NCBI GenBank assembly: GCA_026182355.1
Contig: JAPFBL010001000.1
Span: 1-64,000, forward strand
Origin: Hermatobates lingyangjiaoensis
Lineage: Eukaryota; Arthropoda; Insecta; Hemiptera; Hermatobatidae
DNA length: 64,000 nucleotides
Reading direction: 5' to 3'
Part shown: positions 42,700-53,764 of the stretch, one piece after another
Layout of the letters: each line of letters starts with the position of its first letter
How positions within the stretch are numbered: position 1 is the stretch's first letter
Position numbers and translations under genes: made by a program
The notes under the pieces: model-generated
Databases searched by the model: none
Told to the model about the DNA's origin: nothing
Seen by the model: the letters and a program-made list of their open reading frames with translations, nothing else

Positions 42700-42965
42700 C
42701 CTTTTGTTTGTTATTTTGAAATAGATGTGTACATAGAATCAACAACTCTGATTGTAAAATAACCTGTTGTATGTATATGTTGTTCTCAATAATTTAGTTC
42801 TCTATATAGGTTCTAGATTGTTTTGTTAAAAGTATTATAGTTCTTACTCTAATTTTAGCCCTGAAGATGATGTACAAATATATCGAAACATTGGCCCAGG
42901 AAGGAGTTTATTTTCTTTTATAAGACCTAGCCCTGAATAACAAAAAATACCTAATACAATATACA
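42700..42965 (+). mobile_element. PLE family C single copy
   Basis: Core 42858-42896: GCC, CTGAAGA, T, GATGT-ACAAAT-ATATC (one mismatch), GAAA, CATT, GGCC. Stem III ACGT is changed to ACAT. It continues to CTTTTATAAGACCTAGCC and TA. Confidence 0.65.
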
Positions 42966-42974
42966 TATATATAT

Positions 42975-43250
42975 TACCACCAAAAACACGATCCAGAGTG
43001 GACAAAAAACGTATCAGAGTAAACTATAGGTAGATAGTAAATGGGAAAACACACTTACAGTAACTAATTTTCGATTTAAAGGACATCAGGAAGGAAGAAC
43101 GCTTGATGGTGTCCCTATGTCTTGTCTCATGATGACATTTAAACCTTAAAGTTGAGACTGTAAGCGTGTTCATATATTTACTCTGTGTCTATAGTTTGCT
43201 GTGAAATGTTTGTTGTCCATTGTGGATCGTTTTCCTGTTTAACAAGAAAC
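42975..43250. mobile_element. Diverged PLE family I relative, inverted pair
   Basis: CGTATCAGAGTAAACTATAG and CTATAGTTTGCTGTGAAATG are inverted outer parts. Cores are decayed. Nothing catalytic remains. Confidence 0.5.
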
Positions 43251-43261
43251 AGGAAACGGAG

Positions 43262-43442
43262 AATCGTTTATATGGTAACAAGATTTCACATAAACAGGTG
43301 AAATAACAATCATTTTCCCATTTCATATTGAGGTTTGACCATTTATATATACATAAATGATCAAACCACAATAAGAAAATGGGAAAGCAAGACTAAGATC
43401 TTTCAACCGTAACAAGCGGTCTTCGTCAGAGTCAAAAACCCA
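43262..43442 (-). mobile_element. PLE family A pieces with one complete core
   Basis: A short joined end at 43265-43345 is followed by a minus arm with complete core 43391-43433 and GGGTTTTTGACT-type flank next to a TA-rich tract. Confidence 0.65.
43391..43433 (-). ncRNA. Hammerhead-like ribozyme motif, family A
   Basis: Complete core and stems, with the TGGG/CCCA extension partly available (GCTTTCCCA downstream). Confidence 0.65.
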
Positions 43443-43445
43443 ACT

Positions 43446-43800
43446 TTATGGGTAATATATATTATATGTAATATATATATATGTAATATATATTACATAT
43501 ATATTGGTATAAATAGGCAGCAGATCCTCTTTTAAACAGGTATCATTAAAATTAACCGCAGTCTCGGCATTCACGATCTTAAGACTGAGAGATTCGATCC
43601 TACGAACTAACCTCCTGCTAACAGGGTTCAACTGGAAAAGGAGTTGGCCAAGTGACATGTTAAATTAAAGTCGATGACTCATGCTTAGTCATTGCTATAA
43701 ATAGATTAAAAGGATAGTACAGGTTAATATAAAGAGAAGGTCAAAGGTCAATAATGAACAAGAAATAAGCGGTTAGAATAAAAGAATTGAAAGGTCAACG
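43446..43800 (-). mobile_element. PLE 5-prime-end copy
   Basis: Minus frame reads QLNPVSRRLVRRIESLSLK, IVNAETAVNFNDTCLKEDLL, PIYTNI and TA. Leader as in 22826-23343 and 35366-35573. It extends to the CTTATTTCTTGTTCATTATT leader. Confidence 0.75.
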
Positions 43801-43879
43801 GTTTAACTGGACTAATAATATATATAGGTGTGCTCTCCTATTCTATCAAACGGTCGATATATTATTGAATTTGCTATAT

Positions 43880-43881
43880 AT

Positions 43882-43932
<51 letters not shown>

Positions 43933-43935
43933 ATA
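43880..43935. repeat. (CA)n and (TA)n microsatellite
   Basis: CA repeats at 43885-43913 run into TA. Confidence 0.9.
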
Positions 43936-43939
43936 AAAT

Positions 43940-45190
43940 CAATATACCTAATAAACACTTAAATAAAAAGGAACGTCTAAACCACATTAAGAAATTTTAA
44001 ATTTAAACAAAATTTTTAGACCAAAGTCACAGTTCCTTATGTCAATTTATATTACAATGAGACCTTATTTAAAAACTAGTAATTTTTGTTGGGAAATCAT
44101 CGTTTCATTTTAGTAAATGTAGATTTTTGATTTTACAATTTGAGCTCGTATTGGTTTTCTAGGCTGCTTATTGTTGAAGAACATTGGCTTATATTTTTCA
44201 TTTTCTTTTTTCTTTTTTTTTTTTGGACTGATGCCATAAGAAATATTGCTAACGTTTAGATAACATTGTCATGATATACTTGTCGTGGGTTTTGTTGTAT
44301 GATTTGCAGAGTCTAAACGCTAGTTAAATGTAGTATGACAACAGTCATTGTCAAGGCTATCCTGGCAATCTCAACACGCACGATTTTAACAACCTTGTAG
44401 TTGTTTAAAGACCTGATGTCTTCGTGTTGCTAACAGTAATAGGGTAAGAAATACAGCTGGATTGTTTTGTACCCTTTAAAATACTTGTAATTTTCTAATT
44501 GAGAAGCACTGATTTATTGATTTTTACTCATTTTTACTTTACTATAAGTAAAGTATAGTGATCGTGAAAAAATTCGATCTCCAGATTTTGATGGAATTAC
44601 ATGTTTTCAGGTCCCAAAAGTCGTTTTATGATATTACTTTACTATAAGTACAGTATAGTGATAGTGAAAAAATTTGATCTCAAGATTTTGACGGAATTAT
44701 ATGTTTTCAGGTCCCTAAAATCGTTTTATGATGTTTTTTCGATAATGTCTGTGTGTGCGTGCGTGTGTGTGTGTGGGTGGGTGAGTGAGTGTGTTAGCAT
44801 TTCTTGTTACCACGCTACGGTTCAGAATCCAGAAAAACTGGAAATATTTTTTTTTCAATAAAATGTAAAAATTTTGACTTATAATTCAATCTCAATGCTT
44901 GTGAGAGTGATACAAACCATACAGTTTGACGGATCAAAGTGAAACTATGCCTAAAAATAAAACATTATATGGAAAATGAGTTGAGGTAATATTTTTCAAA
45001 ATTACATTCACCAAAGGGGCGTTACAGTAGAAAAATTTTTTCTGCTCTAATGAAGTTATATTCAGAAAATTTGTTTTGACGATAAACGGCGCATTAAAAA
45101 ACCATGACAATTTGACAAAACATGGAACACAAAATTAACAATTTAGAAAAAAAAACTTCATGAAATTTCAATCAGTCATCAGAGAGTTAT
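43940..45190. repeat. AT-rich stretch with a 100-bp tandem duplication
   Basis: Units at 44534-44633 and 44634-44733 share TTACTTTACTATAAGTA and TTTTCAGGTCCC, AAATCGTTTTATGAT (few changes). A GT-rich tract follows at 44748-44790. No element ends or genes. Confidence 0.6.
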
Positions 45191-45191
45191 C

Positions 45192-45485
45192 TAAACTCTC
45201 TAAACGGACACCGTGAGGGTGACCCACTTCAATCCTATTCCATCAGTTGTACCTCAGTCACGCACCCTTAGGTTTGTACTCTCTTCCTTATTTTATTTTT
45301 ATTTTGTACTATATTTACTTTGTACTATAGATAACTCACTGATGACATTGTATTTTTTAGTTAATTCCAGAGGAAGAAGACTATGTATTCGAAACGCATT
45401 CTTTATACCATTAAAATTTTTTTATGCGGAGACCATTTCATTAGCCTTTTTTACCATACAATCATTTTATTGTTAGGAAAAATAA
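45192..45485 (+). mobile_element. PLE family L single copy, diverged
   Basis: From AATTCCAGAGGAAGAAGAC through TATTCGAAACGCATT, CATTAAAATTTTTTTATGCG, GAGACCATTTCATTAG to TTTTTTACCATACAAT it follows the arm of the perfect palindrome at 55192-55444. The CTGAAGA core is decayed. Confidence 0.65.
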
Positions 45486-45489
45486 AAAG

Positions 45490-46030
45490 TAAATAATAAT
45501 ATAAGTGAAAGAGTTAGATAATGTATATGATAGCTCTCTCTTTCCTTCTCTCTTTACTCCCACCCTTCCACACACTGACTAGTCTTATCTTATATGCATT
45601 TTCAAATACATTCCTCTCCACCACTTTCTTTCCAAAATCCTTTATTCACTTAAAGATAATACACAGTGACATAGCAACTATTTTACCACACAGGTTGGTC
45701 GTAAGATTTACCTTACCCCCTTACCACAGCCATTGATATTCCATTACTCTTCAAAATTCCAATAACTTCATACAATATATTTATTTATATCGAATATAAT
45801 TTATTTTCATGGATCTATTTTTAGACTGTTATTATTTTTCTCAGATATTTATTTTATTATAGTACTCGTGTACCAACAAACAATGACCAAAGGTTCTTTC
45901 CGCGTACTGTAGTACGCTTTTTAATTAGCAGTTTCAGGTCACGGACCTACTAGTGCTGAGTTATAATACTGATGTTCTATTTGCCTTATTATTTTCTTGT
46001 AATTCACTGGTAGCTCAAAAATTAATCTAC
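45490..46030. other. No recognised features
   Basis: C-rich coding-like frames here (for example 45521-45736) have low complexity and no motif. Confidence 0.4.
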
Positions 46031-46034
46031 CTAA

Positions 46035-46425
46035 TTCCATGACAAGAATAGGAAAACAATCTTGAAGAAAACTAAAGAAACAAACTATATTTGACACTAC
46101 ACAAACACAAACTGGGTTAAAAAACTAAAGGGAAACAAGCTTACGGCCAAATTGGCCATCATCAGGTAAACAGTAAACAATAAAACGAAACAATTAAACA
46201 TAAACCAAAAATTAACAACAAACTAAATTAGCACAGTTCAAATAGTGGCAGCGTTTAACTGTCAAAGCAGCGCTACATGCGCGCACCCACGCGTTAGACA
46301 GTTGAATCACCCCAGCACTTCTCGCCTTCGACAGGTCACAACATGGGAGAGTTCCGAACAAATTTTATTCTAGGTTCGAAGGTCCTAGAACTCGAATATA
46401 TATATATATATATATATATACTAGC
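46035..46425 (-). mobile_element. Decayed family M terminal repeat and TA tract
   Basis: On minus: GTTTACCTGATGATGGCCAA, TTTGGCC, GTAAGCTTGTTT (46138-46172). Stem II GGCC/GGCC is strong, but GAAA reads GTAA. TA tract at 46399-46421. Confidence 0.5.
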
Positions 46426-47110
46426 CGTTGCGTCTACAACGTGCTTGGTCTCCCTTTCTCTTTTCTCCTAAAGGTGGACTGCCCGAAAATTTGAGTTTGT
46501 AAGTGCGTTTCTTTACTTTGTGTGCTACCTATCTTCAATTTTGAACTGTTATATATAGACTTTTTTGATGAATATACGATCCGAAATGGATTAATACAGT
46601 TCAATGTACATAAAGAAGCATAGAGAAATTAAAAGCACTCACTTACAGCCTTTAATTTTCGGTTGAACCGTCTTCAAGAGAGTCTTCACACAATCTCCTG
46701 AAGACGGTTCAACCAAGACTCTCTTGAAGACGGTTCAACCAAGAATTAGAGATTGTAAGTGTGTGCTTTCAATTTCTTTATGTTTCTCTATGTATATTGG
46801 ACTATATATATATATATATATATATATAACGATAAAAAGATTTCACATAAACACGTGAAACAACAATCAATGATCAAACCACAATAAGAAATGGGAAAAC
46901 ATGATTGATCATATATATATATATATAGTCATATTATATTTTAAATAAACAGTGGCACATAGACTGAAACATAACAAAGACTCACTTTTCAATATTTCGA
47001 CCGTAATGGCGGTCGTCCTCAGGAGAAGAAGTGAATTGACGGAGGGACGACAGTCATCAGTTTGAATTGACTGTTTCAGTCTATGTGTCACAGTTTATTT
47101 TAAGTGTTAT
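46426..47110. mobile_element. Cluster of family I-type cassettes, family A ends and one new cassette
   Basis: 46426-46550 carries a decayed core and is the counterpart of 52262-52390 and 52480-52615. 46560-46815 is a family I palindrome with a locally repeated CTTGAAGACGGTTCAACC. 46828-46915 is a joined family A end. 46930-47105 is an inverted-end cassette with minus core: CTGAGGA (47016-47022), C, GACCG-CCATTA-CGGTC, GAAA (46995-46998), TATT, GAA. Confidence 0.6.
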
Positions 47111-47144
47111 CAGTCCTGCCAGACCGTATTTCGTTTATCATTAT

Positions 47145-47419
47145 ATATATATATATATATATACAATTAAAAGAAACGGTCCAGCGGGCTTTTTTAAATG
47201 AAATAAATTCAAAACGAAGGAAAGACACAGAAAGACACAGATTAACTCACATCGATATTTCGACCAATGACAAACAAGTCACTGATATATATATACAGTA
47301 GCCGTTGCTTCTACAACGTGCTTGGTCTCCCTTTCTCTTTTCTCCTGAAGGTGAACTGCCGTCATCAGGAGGTGTGAAGAGGGAAGAGTCCCGCAAGAAG
47401 GCAGGGCGGTGTTTGAATT

Positions 47420-47454
<35 letters not shown>

Positions 47455-47530
47455 ACAATTAAAAGAAACGGTCCAGCGGACTTTTTTAAAAATAAAAATA
47501 AAAATAAAAAAACATGCTGCAATCACTAAA
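47145..47530. mobile_element. TA tracts with short decayed cassettes
   Basis: Two copies of ATTAAAAGAAACGGTCCAGC (47165 and 47458) are preceded by TA, and a minus CGATATTTCGACC remnant lies near 47253. A piece of the 46426 cassette is at 47297-47400. Cores incomplete. Confidence 0.45.
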
Positions 47531-47960
47531 TTTCATAGTCACGTTTCTGTTAGCTTCAGTAATGATCTACAAGCTCAACTCCAATATTTAACGGCATACA
47601 AAAGTACTTAGTCTAAAAATAAATATCTTCTCATATCTAATAGTTAAAAATAACGCCTTTATTTGTTAGGGGGTTCATAAACATTTATGCTACAATGATC
47701 TTTGAAGACATTTTCCTGTTTTGCTATAGATTTCTGTTCATCAATCTCTTGAAATAATTTTTTTTTTTTCTTTTCCCAAGATGTCAGCTAAGGCATTCAC
47801 CAGTTGCCTTCAGATTCAAGCAAGTGCTTACTGTTTTGCATAACCCATGCATATATGCATAAATCAAGAAGGCTATCTTGTATAATGAATCTCTTTTCTA
47901 TTTGACTTTCTTATTCTACTTGGCCAAGGATTACAGTAAGGATTACAGTAAGCTCAAGTG
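47531..47960. other. No recognised features
   Basis: AT-rich; no frame or repeat. Confidence 0.4.
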
Positions 47961-47964
47961 GTTT

Positions 47965-49475
47965 ATTTTCGAACGCCTACTGAAGATTGAAAGTGTACTT
48001 GGCAGTACTGAAGATTTATATTGCACTTGCCCTTTGTACTAAATATTGAAAGTGTACATGACGTTAGTACTGAAGATTTATAGTGCAATTGCCATTAGTA
48101 CTGAAGATTTATAGTGCAATTGTCATTAGTATTGAAGATTTATAGTGCAATTGTCATTAGTATTGAAGATGAAAGTGGCCTTCCGTTAGTACTGAAGATT
48201 TATAGTGCACTTGCGTATTCTACTAAATATTGAAAGTGTACTTGGCGTTAGTACTGAAGATTTATATTGCACTTGCCCTTTGTACTAAATATTGAAAGTG
48301 TACATGACGTTAGTACTGAAGATTTATAGTGCAATTGCCATTAGTACTGAAGATTTATAGTGCAATTGTCATTAGTATTGAAGATGAAAGTGGCCTTCCG
48401 TTAGTACTGAAGATTTTTAGTCCAATTGTCATTAGTACTAAATATTGAAAGTGTACTTGACGTTAGTACTGAAGATTTATAGTGCAATTGTCATTAGTAT
48501 TGAAGATTTATCTTTAATTGTCATATGTATTAAAGATTGAAAGTGGCCTTCCGTTAGTACTGAAGATTTATAGTGCACTTGCGTATTCTACTAAATATTG
48601 AAAGTGTACTAGGCGTTAGTACTGAAGATTTATAGTGCACTTGCCCTTTGTACTAAATATTGAAAGTGTACTTGACGTTAGTACTGAAGATTTATAGTGC
48701 AATTGCCATTAGTACTGAAGATTTATAGTGCAATTGTCATTAGTATTGAAGATGAAAGTGGCCTTCCGTTAGTACTGAAGATTTTTAGTCCAATTGTCAT
48801 TAGTACTAAATATTGAAAGTGTACTTGACGTTAGTACTGAAGATTTATAGTGCAATTGTCATTAGTACTGAAGATTTATCTTTAATTGTCATATGTATTA
48901 AAGATTGAAAGTGGCCTTCCGTTAGTACTGAAGATTTATAGTTTGCTTGCCCTTAGTACTAAATATTGAAAGTGAACTTCACGTTAGTACGGAAGATTTC
49001 TAGCGCAGTTGTCATTAGTACTGAAGATTTATAGTGCTATTGTTATTAGTACTCAAGATTGAATGTGTACTTAGCGATAGTACTAAAGATTTATAGTGCA
49101 CTTACCCTTTGTAGGAAATATTGAAAGTGTAATGGCGTTAGTACGGAAGATTTATAGCGCAATTGTCATTAGTAGAGAAGATAGAAAGGGTTCTTCCATT
49201 AGTACTGAAGATTTATAGTGCATTTGTCATTGGTAATTAAAACTGAAAATGTTCTTTCCGTTAGTACTGAAGATTTATGGTGTACTTGCACTTAATACTG
49301 AAGATTAAAAGCGTACTTGATGTTAGTACTGAAGATTTATAGTACACTTGCCATTAGTACTGATGATTGAAAGTGTACTTGATGTTAGTGTTGTAGATTA
49401 ATAGTGCTCCTGTCATTAGTACTGAAGATCGAAAGTGTACTTACCCCTTAGTACTGAAGATTTATAAGTTCAACT
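47965..49475. repeat. Satellite of about 31-bp units with 368-bp higher-order repeat
   Basis: Two basic units alternate: TTAGTACTGAAGATTTATAG plus TGCAATTGTCA, and TAGTACTAAATATTGAAAGT plus GTACTTGACG. The phrase TTCCGTTAGTACTGAAG starts at 48181, 48549 and 48917, exactly 368 bp apart. Divergence rises after 49000. Confidence 0.85.
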
Positions 49476-49544
49476 CCTACTATGGACCAGTAAAGTTTAA
49501 GTTTACTCGTAATACACTATACAAATAATGTTACTGAACTCTTT

Positions 49545-49745
49545 GAGGGTTGTCTCGTAAAAAACTAAACTCTTTCTTCCAAAGAACCCTACTCTTAAAT
49601 ACATTTGAGGTAGGCAAAATTTAGGACTCCCAATGTATAATACACATGTAATATGGCTAAACCATTACTAAAATGGGTGCCAAATAATAAATGAGCCACA
49701 ATTTCCACTCCTACAACAGCCCAAAAAGGTGTAAGCCTTATAAGT
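49545..49745 (+). mobile_element. SINE fragment, 3-prime part
   Basis: AATACATTTGAGGTAGGCAA, AATTTAGGACTCCCA, then TGCCAAATAATAAATGAGCC as in 17380-17690, here on plus. The head is lost. Confidence 0.55.
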
Positions 49746-49749
49746 GTGG

Positions 49750-50382
49750 GCGTTGGAAATCAACAACAACTTAAATCTTAAATAATTAAAATGTATTCAA
49801 AAAATGTTTACAATGAAGTAAATGAACGTTAAAATACATCTCTCACTTTATTGGGTTTAACAACTATGTACTAAAAACAAGGGAGGTTTATTATTATTGT
49901 TATTATTTGAGGGTGACTATAGCACTGCGTCTTAAAAAAAAACTATTGTACTTCCCCCCTTCTGTACTAAAGTACCTCAACAGTTAGCTTCAACGCCTCC
50001 AAGAAGCTCAAATGGTACCCACTAATGAAGGTAAAACTTTTACTAACTATTTTGATAACTTAAGCTGGACCCTTGGAGCTAACAATCCAACTAACAATCC
50101 CTGACTGGGCTACCTTCCTTATGCGTTTTAATCAGGCCATACACGTACGGCAATGATGGAGATCTATCAATAAATTTTCCAATCAAGTCTTTATTATTTT
50201 TTTTAATATTAATTTTCAATTTTTTATTAAACAAATTATTATTATTTTTAGTGGGGTCTGAATTTAATAATTCATAGGTGTTATTAACGGATAATAAGAT
50301 TTCTATTGTGGAAGTATAATCTGTATAATCTTGTCTGATAACATTGGCTCTTGTCTGTCTGTATGTGTGTACTCACATGCAG

Positions 50383-50385
<3 letters not shown>
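49750..50385. other. No recognised features
   Basis: AT-rich; no motif-bearing frames or terminal repeats. Confidence 0.4.
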
Positions 50386-50387
<2 letters not shown>

Positions 50388-50457
<70 letters not shown>

Positions 50458-50557
50458 CAAACACTTTTTCTTCTTCTCGGAGTTTGGTCAGGGTAAATAT
50501 ATGGAATCAACTTTTTGCCAACGTTTGTAAATATTTTGTGGTCAGGAAAACAGTACC

Positions 50558-50593
<36 letters not shown>

Positions 50594-50935
50594 GTTTCAC
50601 GATGAATCACAAACACAGAACGAAGGAACAAACACACTTACTGTCTCTAATTTTCGGTTATCAAAGTATGTGTCCAATGTCACTTCGAATTATCGAGTTT
50701 CGGTTAACCGAAAATTAGAGACAGTAAGTGTGTTTGTTCCTTAGTTCTGTGTTTGTGATTCATCGTGAAACTTTTGTTGTCCTTTAAGATCGTTTTCCTG
50801 TTCACAATATATATAGTTCACACAGGAAAGAGAAAAACAAATAAAGACACAACACAAAATCGACATGTTCTTTCGACAGTCGTCGTCATCGGTCAGAAGT
50901 AGTCCCTTTGAGTAGCTGAAGCTAACTGATATATA
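50388..50935. mobile_element. CA/TA tract, family D end, family I-type palindrome and a decayed cassette
   Basis: (CA)n and (TA)n at 50389-50455, then a family D end (TTTTTCTTCTTCTCGGAG) cut after TTTGCCAACGTTTG. At 50590-50800 inverted arms begin TTCACGATGAATCACAAACA and hold GAAAATTAGAGACAGTAAG on the plus side, without CTGAAGA. At 50815-50930 a minus motif CCGATGACGACGACTGTC, GAAA is decayed. Confidence 0.5.
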
Positions 50936-50939
50936 TATA

Positions 50940-51105
50940 TACGATTCGCGCTCCCTTCTTCGACGTGTGGAGATCTCTCTCACTTCGTCCTCTCTTCTAG
51001 TCTACTCTCCTGATGACGAACAACAGTTCGAAATATTGAATTCTGTAAGTGTTCTTTTTATTCTCTTTTCTGTGTCGTGCTTTGTGTAATTTAAAGTTAT
51101 ATATA
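50940..51105 (+). mobile_element. Short TA-flanked cassette, family B copy 3
   Basis: CTGATGA (51010-51016), C, GAAC-AACA-GTTC, GAAA, TATT, GAATTC. Begins ATTCGCGCTCCC and ends TTTAAAGTTATATATA like the other two copies. Confidence 0.7.
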
Positions 51106-51321
<216 letters not shown>

Positions 51322-51324
51322 GTT

Positions 51325-52125
51325 TAACTTATGATTGCCTCAGTGAAGTGTTATAGTTTGAGTTTTAGCTAATAGACGATTAGTTTTATAGGAGTATAGT
51401 GTGAATGTTTTTTTTTCTAGATCATCATTACAAAGCGACATTAAATTCAATATCATCATTTATGCAAGCAAACATTCATTTCTATATGACATTGGACAAT
51501 CATTGTGTGATATATGTTTTTTAAGCTCAAGGCGGATTGCTCGAGATAGGTTGGCGACACTGAGCGAGGCCAGTAGGTCAGTCCAGTCTGGATTGACCTT
51601 GCAGCCGTCTCCCCCCCCCCCCCCCCCATCCACATCCACACTATTAAACATCTGTTTACATTTCAATTCACTCACTTGACCTCTGCTTGTCATCAATTAA
51701 CCCCCCCCCCCTCGCCACTGCTATACCCCCATACATGCCAACACACTAGTATCTCAATTCTTTCGTGGGAATACAGCTTTTCTCCCACTTCACATTATAA
51801 ACTTTTTTTTTGTTGTCAACAAAACTCAATTCATCTTCCATACTTTTACCATTTTTCTATTATAATCCACTTTTAAAACAAACATTTCTACTCTAATGAC
51901 ATTTAAATCGTTTTTTTATTTTTAATAAGGAGGAAAATAAAAGAGGTATTTTAAAGAGAGTAAAATATTAATAAAATGAAACAAAAATGAATTCTATTTA
52001 ATTTAAAAATAAAAAAACTATTAATAACCTAAAACTCATTTCTTAATAGTTACTCTAATAAGACTTATTTTAGTAAACTGAAATAAAGTGTATAATATAA
52101 TTCACTTAATAAACGGAAAAATGAT
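51325..52125. other. Mixed sequence without recognised features
   Basis: A slightly GC-richer patch (51530-51700) with C runs, then AT-rich DNA. No motif-bearing frame. Confidence 0.4.
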
Positions 52126-52129
52126 GCAA

Positions 52130-53050
52130 ACTGGACAGAATAACAGTTCAAAATTGATGATAGGTAGCACCGTAAGTCGTAAATGCTGAAGCTGCGGTAC
52201 ATTTTAATGAAATATGCCTACGTGAAGATTTGGTGCTCTCTTACACAAATATTATAATATATTAACAGTTCAAAATGGAGGATAGGTAGTGCACAAAGTA
52301 AAAAAACACACTTAGAAACTAAAATTTTCGGTCAATCCGTCTTCAGGAGAAAAGAGAAAGGGAGACCAAGCACGTTGTAGACGCAACGGCTAGTATAGGT
52401 TACTAGCCGTTTGTTACGGTTGAAAGATCTTAGTCTTGTTTTCCCATTTCATATTGTGGCTTAATAAAATATATATATATATACTAATCGTTGCGTCTAC
52501 AACGTGCTTGGTCTCCCTTTCTCTTTTACGAAGACGGATTGCCCGAAAATTTGAGTTTATAAGTGTGTTTCTTTACTTTGTGCGCTACCTATCCTCCATT
52601 TTGAACTGTTAATATAATATAATATTTGTGTAAGAGGGCAGCAGATCTTCACGTAGGCATATACGTAGTTCATTAAAATGTACCGCAGCTTCGGCATTTA
52701 CGACTTTTAAACTAAGCTGTTCAAGTCTCCTGACAATACTTTGTTGTATTTTACTTTGTTTTTTTACTTTTTTGAACCTGAGGATGACCTATGTTTAGGT
52801 TGAAAGCTTGTTTGTCGGTAATTTAGTTATTCTGATTTAATTAAAGTGTTTAATATGTTTTGTCGTTAATTTAGTTAGTCTGTTCTATTTACAGTTTTAA
52901 TGTTATTAAAGTGTTCTTAAAAAAGTTTCTTAATGTCCTTTGGACAACTCATTTGGGAGTTGTTACGTACCCCTTAGTCGTAAGACTGTCAGGAGACTTG
53001 AACAGCTGAGTTAAAAGTCGTAAATGCCGAAGATGCGGTACATTTTAATG
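52130..53050. mobile_element. Cluster of one PLE family: ORF starts and ribozyme cassettes in both orientations
   Basis: 52140-52260 (plus): NAEAAVHFNEICLREDL, SYTNI then TA. 52262-52390 (minus): CTGAAGA, C, GG-ATTGA-CC, GAAA, ATTTT, AG. 52395-52462: cut family A end. 52480-52615 (plus): mirror of 52262-52390 with a decayed core. 52620-52735 (minus): ORF start with frameshift. 52770-53045 (plus): family M core then KTVRRLEQLS and NAE-type remnant. Confidence 0.6.
52775..52812 (+). ncRNA. Hammerhead-like motif, family M
   Basis: AAC, CTGAGGA (52778-52784), T, GACCT-loop-AGGTT, GAAA (52802-52805), GCTT, GTT. Stem II closes with one G-U pair. Stem III is AGCT. Confidence 0.6.
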
Positions 53051-53058
53051 ATATAATA

Positions 53059-53540
53059 CAGAGAGAGCTCTTCAAACTATGACCCGCGGGCCATATTCGG
53101 CCCGGCCACATAATTTCATCCGGCCCAACAAACAAATCCTTTTGTGGTGACCTTTGAAAAAAATAATTATCTTACGACAGGCGACCCTGAATCATTCAAA
53201 TCTGGGGCTGCTGACTGGTGGCGCTAAGCCAGAGTCAGCTTCCCTCTCTCACGATATTCTGACGCACAGATACTGATTTTAATGAAATTTTCAAGTCAAA
53301 ACGACAGTATCATTCCTCACATTAATTTGATTTTATAAAACTAAAGGCAGGAACCTATATTGTTTGACCTGATTTTTTCCAACAAGATATGTTTCAAATT
53401 CCATGTTTATACTCTAATATTTGAGGAAATTAAAGTACCGGCTCTGATTTTTTATGTTTTTTTTTTATTTATTCTTTTGGCCCGCATAAATGTGGGAAGT
53501 ATATAATGTGGCCTTTACATTGAAAAGTTTGGAGACCCCT
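53059..53540. mobile_element. hAT non-autonomous element, complete
   Basis: Right end TTTGGAGACCCCTG and left end CAGAGAGAGCTCTTCAAA (diverged), flanked by the perfect 8-bp duplication ATATAATA (53051-53058 and 53541-53548). Interior begins GACCCGCGGGCCATATTCGG. 482 bp, no transposase. Confidence 0.8.
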
Positions 53541-53764
53541 GATATAATATAAAAGTATACGTGCCCAGTTTTGACTGTTATTTTACAAAAATTCAGAGAT
53601 GACACATGGAATTCCAAAATAGTAGAAAATATTATTACTACAATCCGTAACTGTCATGATAACTGGAGTTTCTTTTGTGTTTAGCAGCTTTAGATACTGA
53701 ACTCAAATTGGGTTTTATTCTAGGCGTACTTCTTATTTAGTACGCGGTTAAGTAGAACTTACTT

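Noticed and set aside
47965..49475. CTGAAGATTTATAG repeats as a ribozyme array
   Set aside because: They contain CTGAAGA by chance; there is no hairpin followed by GAAA and no stem I complement.
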